A stretch of 5,663 bases of DNA from Fidelibacterota bacterium REDSEA-S14_B6. GTDB taxonomy: Bacteria > Fidelibacterota > Marinisomatia > Marinisomatales > S15-B10. The DNA is taken from positions 1 through 5,663 of the forward strand of contig LUOC01000105.1 of NCBI GenBank assembly GCA_001626655.1. The letters are read 5' to 3'. The translations under genes and the position numbers were made by a program. How positions within the stretch are numbered: the first letter of the stretch is position 1; every line of letters starts with the position of its first letter. Below are positions 1-5,253 of the stretch, piece by piece. The notes beneath the pieces were generated by a model. It made no database searches and was not told the origin of the DNA. It saw nothing but the letters and a program-made list of their open reading frames with translations.

Positions 1-151
1 AGAACAGGAACAGGTGGGCGGTAATGAGATAACTCCTGTCTCCCGCAAGACTCGGCGACATCATGACCAAAACGAGAATAGAGAGGTTGTAAGCGAGGAC
101 AATCCAGTCCACGGGAAGAAGAGCTGATAGGAATCTCTTTACCTGTTCCAT
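1..151 (-). CDS. Predicted membrane protein, N-terminal fragment (possibly PAP2-type phosphatase)
   Basis: Only the first 50 residues are inside the window; the gene continues past base 1. It starts with ATG at 151-149, preceded by GGAAG (162-158) at a 6-base spacing. The translation begins MEQVKRFLSALLPVDWIVLAYN and continues with a hydrophobic stretch at about residues 16-31, read as a first membrane segment, then a polar turn (SPSLAGDRSY) and the start of a second hydrophobic stretch. The layout of a short basic start followed by 'PVDW-hydrophobic-YN' resembles the N-terminus of membrane PAP2-superfamily phosphatases, which act on lipid phosphates or pyrophosphates. The catalytic motifs of that family would lie outside the window, so the assignment is weak. 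It lies 67 bp beyond the stop of the TPR/SLH lipoprotein, same strand, with a terminator between. It could be any small multi-pass membrane protein. Confidence 0.6.
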   Translation of the reverse strand, partial: MEQVKRFLSALLPVDWIVLAYNLSILVLVMMSPSLAGDRSYLITAHLFLF

Positions 152-167
152 ACGATTCTTCCGAAAC

Positions 168-197
168 AAAAAACCCCCCGCCGGAACGAGGGGTTTT
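168..197 (-). terminator. Intrinsic terminator of the TPR/SLH lipoprotein gene
   Basis: Read on the minus strand, AAAACCCC (197-190) pairs with GGGGTTTT (177-170) across a 12-base loop, and the T run extends by two more bases (to 168). It lies 21 bp past the TAA stop of the lipoprotein gene. The arms also carry A's before and T's after on the plus strand, so it could work weakly in both directions, though the plus-strand T run is only four bases. The T tract ends six bases before the Shine-Dalgarno site of the next minus-strand gene. Confidence 0.8.
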
Positions 198-218
198 GAT
201 CAACCTGTTGCAGCGTGA

Positions 219-1355
219 TTAGAAAGTGACCCTCAGCGAGCTTTGCACCGACCGAATTATGAGAAGTGCATCTGCCCCGCCGACGTTCCCCGCAGGGTTA
301 AAAGCGCCGGTGACAAGGTCAGCTTTCATGATTCCCCGCTCCGAGCAGACGGCCATGGCAGAGTAGTATGGGTTGTCGCTGCCGACATCGGTGAAGCGTG
401 ACGGATACTCACCGAGATACTTCGTTTCGAGAGATTGGTCCCTCGTGACCATAGTAAGAATCTTCACGACTGCACTGGCGTATTCGCCTCGCATCACATT
501 TTCGGCAGGGTAGAAAAAACCGTCTGGAGTCGCTTCAACGACACCGAGACTCATCGCCTCAGTAATCCACCCTTCGGCCCAGCTGCCGGACACATCACCG
601 GGAACACGCGGAGCCGCCTGATTCATCGCCTGTCCCGGCGTCTGGAATCCACTGGTCTGCGTCGGCGGCATGAACCGCTGGAACAGTTCGGACAGCTTCA
701 ACTCCTCGATAAAGAGGACGGTCATGTCCGCCCGGCTGATCTTGGACTTGAGGGCAATTCTCTTGCCGGCGGTGGTGCCGGGCTGAGCCCGCACAATCTT
801 CTGGGAGAGGGCCCACATTTCATCGGCCCGGCCCGCATATTCTCCCTTTCTCTCGACGAGCGTCCTGAATTCGGCTTCGGCGAGGGAGAAATCGTAATTC
901 TGCATATAGGCCATCCCTTTCCAGAAGATGGCCGCCTCGAACCCCGATTTCAGTTTCAAGGCAGTATCAAATTCGTCCACGGCCCGTTTCAGCCACCGCT
1001 TGTTCTCCGCCTTGTGAGCGATCCAGAGCCGCCCCGCCAGAACACGCACCTCAGGATTCTTCTTCCCTTCGTCTATCGCCTCGTCCATATGTTTCCGGCC
1101 GGTCTTGAGTTCACCGATAAGTCCGTAAGAGAGACCCAGGCCTGCCCAGCCCGGAGCGAACTTCTTGTCCAGATCGACGGCTCGCTGGAACGAACGGATG
1201 GCGGACTGGTAGTCTTCACTCTCAAGATAGCGCATCCCCGCCCTGTAGTGATATTCGGGCGTGTCCACATCGGACTGGGAAGTTGCCTTGGGACCGCAGG
1301 CGGTCACGAGCAGAAGTAGAGGGAACAGGAATAGCTGGATAGGCCACTTTTTCAT
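219..1355 (-). CDS. TPR-repeat lipoprotein with C-terminal SLH-like repeats
   Basis: A 378-residue exported protein, probably an envelope scaffold. Residues 1-20 form a lipoprotein signal: basic MKKW, a Leu-rich core, then lipobox V-T-A-C with Cys20 as the lipidated residue. Residues 35-68 are a clear TPR (YHYRAGMRYLESEDYQSAI, ending in AVDLD), followed by TPR-like helices at about 69-100, 102-135 and 141-174. From about 200 the protein has degenerate SLH-type repeats: the tail of a first (SRADMTVLFIEEL, 208-219), a second at about 254-300 (WITEAMSLGVVE, FYPAENVMRGEYASAVVKIL) and a third at 321-370 (FTDV, YYSAMAVCSERGIM, FNPAGNVGGADALLIIRSV). The ITRAE-type motif is weakened to SRAD, MRGE and GGAD. 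The start at 1355 is chosen because GGAG lies nine bases upstream and a signal peptide follows at once; the frame stays open to 1781 but would overlap the divergent gene. TPRs usually bind protein partners and SLH repeats usually bind wall or envelope polymers; the ligand is unknown. Confidence 0.85.
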   Translation of the reverse strand: MKKWPIQLFLFPLLLLVTACGPKATSQSDVDTPEYHYRAGMRYLESEDYQSAIRSFQRAVDLDKKFAPGWAGLGLSYGLIGELKTGRKHMDEAIDEGKKNPEVRVLAGRLWIAHKAENKRWLKRAVDEFDTALKLKSGFEAAIFWKGMAYMQNYDFSLAEAEFRTLVERKGEYAGRADEMWALSQKIVRAQPGTTAGKRIALKSKISRADMTVLFIEELKLSELFQRFMPPTQTSGFQTPGQAMNQAAPRVPGDVSGSWAEGWITEAMSLGVVEATPDGFFYPAENVMRGEYASAVVKILTMVTRDQSLETKYLGEYPSRFTDVGSDNPYYSAMAVCSERGIMKADLVTGAFNPAGNVGGADALLIIRSVQSSLRVTF

Positions 1356-1572
1356 GGGTCGTTTCTCCAAATGATTTGCCGACAATATAGTCGCCTCCCA
1401 GCGCAAAAAAAACACCTTTGCTGTCGGTTTGATGCCGGTCACACTTTTTTCAGGTGACTTTAACTTATCTTTTAGCTGACCTTCACTGTGGACGATTCTG
1501 ATTGAAAATAACAGGGAAGTTGAATAGATTGACTTTGACATATGGTACATTGACGGCGAAAGGGAGTAATGA
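1356..1572. promoter_or_regulatory. Divergent intergenic region with promoters for both directions
   Basis: These 217 bp lie between the divergent starts of the lipoprotein and FlgT-like genes and hold no gene I can support. A minus-strand -10 candidate is listed separately. For the plus strand the best pair I can find is TTGAAT (1520-1525), a short 15-bp spacer and TATGGT (1541-1546), which is weak. TTGAC occurs three times near the plus gene (1529, 1535 and 1550). A short inverted pair, GTCAC (1438-1442) and GTGAC (1454-1458), flanks a T run. No riboswitch-like fold was recognised by eye. Confidence 0.5.
1384..1412 (-). promoter_or_regulatory. Candidate promoter of the TPR/SLH lipoprotein gene
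   Basis: On the minus strand TATATT (1389-1384) is a good -10 match. Seventeen bases upstream lies only a T run (1412-1407), a poor -35. Transcription from here would start near 1377 and give a leader of about 20 bases that contains the GGAG site. The -10 is convincing by eye; the -35 is not. Confidence 0.3.
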
Positions 1573-2697
1573 ATGAGAACGATTTTCAAGGTTCCTGTTA
1601 GTATTATGACGCTGGCTGTCTCACTGGCAGCGCAGGGATCGTCCATCACCGCAGAAGGGTTCGGCATGACGGAAGACGCCGCTATCGAGCAGGCAAAGCG
1701 GGCCGCCGTGGAGATCGGAATCGGGACGGTCATGTCGTCGGAGTCGGTGGTGAAGAATTCCGTCCTCTTCTCCGACAACATCTACGCCAAGGCGAACGGC
1801 TTCGTCAAAACGTTTACTGTCAAGGACAAGTTTCAAGGCCCGGACGGTCTCTGGACTGTGACCATCGACGCCGTGGTGACGGAAATCCTTGACGAGGTCT
1901 TGAAGGACGAGATGGCAGTCCAGACACTGCTGAACGCCATGAACCGGCCGAAAATGATTTTCATGATCAGGGAAGAGAACCTCATAGACAATGTCTCCAG
2001 CGACTTTGCTGAGACGCAGCTGATCAAGATGTTTTACGACAAAGGATTTGATGTGGTGGACCGCCAACTCGTGCAGGCGCTGAAGGGCGAGGCCGATTTC
2101 ACGCAGGCGCTTGCCGGGGACGTAACGGCGGCGTCGAAGATCGCCAGTATGCTGGGTGCTGACATTATCGTCATAGGTACGGCAAAGATCTCTTCCGGCG
2201 GTGAGATCAAGGCCGGCAATTTTTCCATGACTTCCGGGCAGGCCGATGTAAACGGCAAGATCGTCCGCGCCGACACCGGCGAGCTGCTGGCTATCGTGCC
2301 GCAGGCGAGGGGGAAGAAGCCCCATATTTCCGCCTCCACCGCAGGCATCAGCGCCGTGAATATGGCGGCGGAAAAACTGGGGACCGATATCATCAGCCAG
2401 CTCATCAAGAAATGGAGCACCCAGCAGGCGAACGCCATCAACGTTTTTCTTGTGGTCCAGAACGTCGATTTTATGAGCTACATGACGATCGGGAACCATC
2501 TCAAGTCTCAATCTATCCCGGGAATACAGAGCGCTTTCGAGAAAGGGTTCAACGATGGGGTGGCTGAGTTTCAGATTATGTTTGAAGGAAAATCTCAGGA
2601 TCTGGCCATGGCGCTGATGCAGAACCAGGCGCAGGGCGTCACGATCCAGGTGACAGGACTTTCGGGCAACCGTATTTCGGCACAGGTGCCCCAATAG
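1573..2697 (+). CDS. FlgT/LPP20-like exported protein with CsgG/TolB-like middle domain
   Basis: A 374-residue exported protein. Residues 1-20 are a Sec signal peptide (core IMTLAVSLAA, likely cut before Gln21); there is no lipobox and no cysteine anywhere. Residues about 24-108 match the N-terminal FlgT/LPP20 pattern: AEGFGMTEDAAIEQAKRAAVE, then GTVMSSESVVKN, a YAKANGFVKTF strand and WTVTIDAVV. Residues about 126-285 look like the alpha/beta CsgG/TolB-N-type fold: KMIFMIREEN strand, a helix before KGFDVVDRQLV, and ASMLGADIIVIGTAKIS. Residues 288-374 form a small alpha/beta domain (INVFLVVQNVDF, IPGIQSAFEKGF, VTIQVTGLSGN) that I cannot name securely. In Vibrio, FlgT helps build the periplasmic H-ring of the flagellum; here no flagellar neighbour is seen, so the role is left as envelope assembly (inference). 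The start is fixed by GGGAG (1562-1566) six bases upstream. The next gene begins 13 bp after its stop. Confidence 0.85.
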   Translation: MRTIFKVPVSIMTLAVSLAAQGSSITAEGFGMTEDAAIEQAKRAAVEIGIGTVMSSESVVKNSVLFSDNIYAKANGFVKTFTVKDKFQGPDGLWTVTIDAVVTEILDEVLKDEMAVQTLLNAMNRPKMIFMIREENLIDNVSSDFAETQLIKMFYDKGFDVVDRQLVQALKGEADFTQALAGDVTAASKIASMLGADIIVIGTAKISSGGEIKAGNFSMTSGQADVNGKIVRADTGELLAIVPQARGKKPHISASTAGISAVNMAAEKLGTDIISQLIKKWSTQQANAINVFLVVQNVDFMSYMTIGNHLKSQSIPGIQSAFEKGFNDGVAEFQIMFEGKSQDLAMALMQNQAQGVTIQVTGLSGNRISAQVPQ

Positions 2698-2710
2698 ACA
2701 GGAGGCGAAA

Positions 2711-3652
2711 ATGAAAAAACTTACGCTTAGCTCTTTACTCTCGGTTTGCGCCAACCGGCTCCGACTTGGTTCTTTGCTCTTGGTTCTTGGGTCTTCCCTT
2801 GCCGGGCAAGGCTGGGGCTGGGGCACCAACGATGCCGTCCAGCAGGTGGACAACGGCGCTATGAACTACTCTAACGGATTTGTTGTGGCCACCGGCATCG
2901 GCGCAATCTCGCCTCTGGCACAGAATCCGGGCATGGCCCGCGCCACGGCGGTGAGGGCTGCGAAGGTGGACGCCATGCGGAACCTGCTGGAAGCGGTCAT
3001 GGCTGTCACCGTTTCGTCGGAGACGACGGTGCGGGGGGCCGCCATTGAGAACGATGTGGTAAAGACCAGCGTGGAAGGTATGGTGAAGGGAGCTCGCATG
3101 CGGGACATTGACGGCGACGGTCGCGGCAGCAGCAGCGACATTCGCTATCTCAGCGATACCTCCATAGAGATTGAGATGGAAGTGCACATGTCGGGCATAT
3201 CATCCATTGTTCTGCCGCCGGCGGGGTATGCCGCCGCTCCGGCACCAGCGGCTCCGGGAGCTCCCGCACCGGCGGCGCCAACGGCCGCGGCGCCTGCCGC
3301 ACCACGGCCCGGAACGGTGACAGGTCTTATCGTGGACGCCCGCGGCCTCGGACTTCGTCCGGCCATGTCCCCGAAGATAGTGGATCAGAACGGTGGTATT
3401 GTCTACGGCCCCGGAAACTTTACGCGAGAGTACGCTGTGAAGTTCGGCGTTGCGGGCTATTCCAAGAATCTTGAACAGGCGCAGCAGAACCCCCGCGTCA
3501 CCGGTAATCCTCTGGTGGTGAAAGGGATCGGCGTCCAGGGCGCCAATAAGACGGATCTCGTGCTGGCGGCCAGCGATGTGTCGCGCGTGAAAGGCGCCGA
3601 CAGCTCCGGTCAGTTCCTCGGAAACTGCAAAGTGATGATCCTGATAGACTGA
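2711..3652 (+). CDS. LPP20-domain exported protein with Ala/Pro linker
   Basis: A 313-residue exported protein, second in the series and close behind the FlgT-like gene (AGGAGG at 2700-2705, five bases before ATG). The signal peptide is odd: MKKLTLSSLLSV is followed by the charged CANRLR and only then by the hydrophobic core LGSLLLVLGSSLAG, with likely cleavage near residues 31-33. Residues about 57-160 fit the LPP20 family: ATGIGAIS, ARATAVRAAKVDAMRNLLEAV, then SSETTVRG, VKTSVEGMVKGARM and IEIEMEVHM. The stretch DIDGDGRGSSSD (132-143) looks like an EF-hand loop inserted before the last strand. Residues 172-200 are an Ala/Pro linker encoded by very GC-rich DNA (about 85% over 3241-3300). Residues 201-313 form a second domain (TGLIVDARGLGLRPAMSPKI, NPRVTGNPLVVKGI, CKVMILID) that I have seen paired with LPP20 domains elsewhere. 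In Vibrio the LPP20 protein FlgP is an outer-membrane flagellar factor; function here is unknown. Confidence 0.85.
   Translation: MKKLTLSSLLSVCANRLRLGSLLLVLGSSLAGQGWGWGTNDAVQQVDNGAMNYSNGFVVATGIGAISPLAQNPGMARATAVRAAKVDAMRNLLEAVMAVTVSSETTVRGAAIENDVVKTSVEGMVKGARMRDIDGDGRGSSSDIRYLSDTSIEIEMEVHMSGISSIVLPPAGYAAAPAPAAPGAPAPAAPTAAAPAAPRPGTVTGLIVDARGLGLRPAMSPKIVDQNGGIVYGPGNFTREYAVKFGVAGYSKNLEQAQQNPRVTGNPLVVKGIGVQGANKTDLVLAASDVSRVKGADSSGQFLGNCKVMILID
2766..2793. repeat. Degenerate heptanucleotide tandem repeat inside a signal-peptide coding region
   Basis: Four consecutive 7-base units read TTGGTTC, TTTGCTC, TTGGTTC, TTGGGTC. Units one and three are identical, unit four differs from them at one base and unit two at two. 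The tract encodes residues 19-28 (LGSLLLVLGS) of the LPP20-domain protein, which is nearly its whole hydrophobic core. Confidence 0.75.
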
Positions 3653-3673
3653 CACTATTTGAACTGAATTAGC

Positions 3674-3680
3674 AAGGAGA
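3674..3680 (+). promoter_or_regulatory. Ribosome binding site deciding the start of the TlpA-like gene
   Basis: AAGGAGA lies six bases before ATG 3687-3689 and only three bases before the in-frame GTG at 3684. The spacing favours the ATG, so the GTG is not used as the start here. Confidence 0.75.
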
Positions 3681-3686
3681 ACAGTG

Positions 3687-4292
3687 ATGTTACGGAAAAC
3701 TTTCTTAATCGTGATACTGGCGTTGATTCCGGCATTCGCATTGGCTCAGGAGGCAGCGGAAGTGGAGCAGTTGGAGATCGGTGATGAAGCGCCGAAGTTC
3801 GCGCTCCGAACTCTGGACGGGAAGTATGAACTGTTGACGCGGTGGACGGGGGAAAAGCTTTCCCGCCCCGCCTCTCAGCCGATCCGGCACGTGGTGCTGG
3901 TGAGCTTTTTCGCCACATGGTGCCAGCCGTGTATGAAGGAACTGCCCCATCTCGAGAACCTGTGGCAGAAGTACCAGGAGGACGACGTCCGTATCTTTCT
4001 GGTGGATATTACCGATGCCACCCGGTCTGTCCCGAAGTACGCCGATGCGCCGCAGCCCGAGCCGTTCCTGAAAGAACGGGGACTCACCATGCCGCTCCTT
4101 CTGGACACCTACGGCATGGCCATGGAAAGATATGTTCCCGACAAGATGCTCCCGCGCCTCTTTGTGCTGGATAAGTACAGAACCATACGCCTCATCAAGC
4201 GGGGGTTCCACGAGGGAGAGGATTTTGAAGGGGAACTGTCGGCCCTCATCGATGAACTGCTTCTTCAAGACGGCGAAAAGAAGTCGGACTAG
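3687..4292 (+). CDS. TlpA-like periplasmic thioredoxin-fold protein
   Basis: A 201-residue exported thiol-disulfide protein. Residues 1-20 are a Sec signal peptide (MLRKTFLIVILALIPAFALA, cut at ALA/Q). The mature part opens with the redoxin signature IGDEAPKFALRTLDGK (31-46). The first core strand HVVLVSFFATWCQPCMKELP (68-87) carries the active-site pair Cys79 and Cys82 in the W-C-Q-P-C form usual for TlpA/ResA proteins. After it come VRIFLVDIT, LTMPLLLDTYGMA and LPRLFVLDK, whose proline is the expected cis-Pro position, and a C-terminal helix ending in a charged tail. TlpA/ResA proteins usually reduce disulfides of exported partners, fed by a membrane donor such as CcdA/DsbD; no donor is seen here. 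The gene sits 34 bp after the LPP20 gene and before the CsgG-like gene, whose C-x4-C pair is a possible substrate (inference). The thioredoxin assignment is firm, the substrate is not. Confidence 0.92.
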   Translation: MLRKTFLIVILALIPAFALAQEAAEVEQLEIGDEAPKFALRTLDGKYELLTRWTGEKLSRPASQPIRHVVLVSFFATWCQPCMKELPHLENLWQKYQEDDVRIFLVDITDATRSVPKYADAPQPEPFLKERGLTMPLLLDTYGMAMERYVPDKMLPRLFVLDKYRTIRLIKRGFHEGEDFEGELSALIDELLLQDGEKKSD

Positions 4293-4378
4293 CGGAAGAC
4301 TCGTCGCCAAATATATTCAGCGGCTCAGGCTTGCCTTGGCTGCCAATCACACGATGAATTACGGAGACACCCTAACTT

Positions 4379-4383
4379 AGGAG
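4379..4383 (+). promoter_or_regulatory. Ribosome binding site deciding the start of the CsgG-like gene
   Basis: AGGAG is five bases before ATG 4389-4391. The in-frame GTG at 4383 overlaps this site itself, so it cannot be the start served by it. The gene is therefore given 259 residues. Confidence 0.75.
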
Positions 4384-4388
4384 TGATC

Positions 4389-5168
4389 ATGAAAAAACCG
4401 TGGATGAAACCGATAGCGGTGTTGCTGAGCTGGACGATGCTCGTATTCTCCGTTCCAGTATCATTGACAGGGCAGCAGACCGCCCGACAGGCTCAGGTGG
4501 ACGGCGCCATGATCCAGCAGAATGTCCAGGGCTCTGGCAAACTCGTTATCGCCATCATCGACCTCGAGGGGCGGGGGATTTCCTCCCTTGAGGCCGCAAC
4601 CCTTACCGACAGGATGCGCTCCGAGCTGGTTTCCACCGGCGCTGTCACGATCGTGGAGCGGGGTCAGATGGCGGAGATTCTCGATGAACAGGGGTTCCAG
4701 CAGACGGGGTGTGTCTCATCAGAGTGCGCTGTGGAGGTGGGAAAACTGCTCGGTGTCTCCCAGATGGCCACCGGCTCCATCGGAAAGATCGGCAACAGTT
4801 ATACCATAGACGTCCGGATGTTCGCCGTTGAGGATGGAGCGATCGTAAGGTCGGTCAACCGAACATACAGCGGCGCCATTGACGGGCTTATTACAGAAAT
4901 AGAGATGATCTCCTGGGCGCTCATTGACGTGACCCCTCCTCCGGGGCGCTTCCCCGGGATGGCGCAGCAGGCGGCTCCGGCGCCCGTGGCGGCAGCACAA
5001 CCTGCAGGTGAGCCGAAAAAGCGGAGCAGGGGACTTATCTGGATTATCTTACTGGCGGCCGTGGGAGGCGGCGGTTACTATGCGTATGATTCAGGGATGC
5101 TGGACGACATCCTCGGCACCGGCCCCGAACCGCTACCTGAACCGCCGGTTATGCCCGGAAGTAATTAG
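4389..5168 (+). CDS. CsgG/TolB-N-like exported protein with C-terminal hydrophobic segment
   Basis: A 259-residue exported protein. Residues 1-29 are a signal peptide or N-terminal anchor (MKKPWMKPIAVLLSWTMLVF, then SLTG). Residues about 51-180 follow the CsgG/TolB N-terminal pattern: LVIAIIDLEGRGIS, a helix LTDRMRSELV, TIVERGQMAEILDEQGF, VGKLLGVSQMATGSIGKIG and SYTIDVRMFAVEDG. Such domains occur in curli exporter CsgG, in FlgO and in many uncharacterised envelope proteins. The only cysteines are Cys108 and Cys113 (GCVSSEC) just after the helix. A Pro/Ala linker (183-208) leads to basic KKRSR (210-214) and a glycine-rich hydrophobic segment GLIWIILLAAVGGGGYYAY, then an acidic, Pro-rich tail. 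With a cleaved signal this gives a periplasmic domain held by a C-terminal anchor, but the basic residues would then be on the periplasmic side, against the usual rule. The CsgG pore-forming strands are not visible, so a pore role is unlikely. Confidence 0.82.
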   Translation: MKKPWMKPIAVLLSWTMLVFSVPVSLTGQQTARQAQVDGAMIQQNVQGSGKLVIAIIDLEGRGISSLEAATLTDRMRSELVSTGAVTIVERGQMAEILDEQGFQQTGCVSSECAVEVGKLLGVSQMATGSIGKIGNSYTIDVRMFAVEDGAIVRSVNRTYSGAIDGLITEIEMISWALIDVTPPPGRFPGMAQQAAPAPVAAAQPAGEPKKRSRGLIWIILLAAVGGGGYYAYDSGMLDDILGTGPEPLPEPPVMPGSN

Positions 5169-5173
5169 TTTAT

Positions 5174-5202
5174 TTGAATAAGAACAATAACATTTCTAAC
5201 AG
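5174..5202 (+). promoter_or_regulatory. Candidate promoter of the RCC1-repeat gene
   Basis: The 85 bp between the CsgG-like stop and the RCC1 start are sharply AT-rich (15 G+C of 60 over 5161-5220). TTGAAT (5174-5179) and TAACAG (5197-5202) are 17 bp apart, a modest match to a sigma-70 promoter. No terminator hairpin with a T run is seen after the CsgG-like gene, so read-through is also possible. Confidence 0.25.
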
Positions 5203-5253
5203 CAGTCATTACGATTAAGACGTCGCAATCCCAACAATGAACCGAGATCAGAG

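Noticed and set aside
435..1319. Long plus-strand frame (294 codons) opposite the TPR/SLH lipoprotein
   Set aside because: Its translation has no recognisable domain and is rich in Arg, Pro, His and Gly, as expected from the shadow of a GC-rich gene; the opposite strand has clear TPR and SLH patterns.
1356..1781. Extension of the minus-strand lipoprotein frame upstream of 1355, giving a 520-residue protein
   Set aside because: It would run through the divergent promoter region and overlap the FlgT-like gene. The start at 1355 has a GGAG site and an immediate lipoprotein signal peptide.
1621..2853. Long minus-strand frame (410 codons) opposite the FlgT-like gene
   Set aside because: It spans two plus-strand genes, has no signal or domain, and is rich in His, Arg and Leu typical of antisense frames. 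The opposite-strand genes have ribosome sites and family motifs.
3200..3655. Minus-strand frames opposite the LPP20-domain gene, including an Ala/Gly-rich one
   Set aside because: They arise from the GC-rich Ala/Pro linker DNA read backwards and show no domain.
3705..4310. Minus-strand frame (201 codons) opposite the TlpA-like gene
   Set aside because: The plus strand has a complete signal peptide and a WCQPC active site; the antisense frame has no recognisable feature.
4132..4380. Plus-strand 82-codon frame overlapping the end of the TlpA-like gene and the following gap
   Set aside because: No ribosome site or domain; it lies mostly inside the TlpA-like gene in another frame.
5170..5181. 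TTATT-TG-AATAA as a possible terminator after the CsgG-like gene
   Set aside because: The stem is only five A-T pairs with a two-base loop and no following T run, too weak to act as a terminator.
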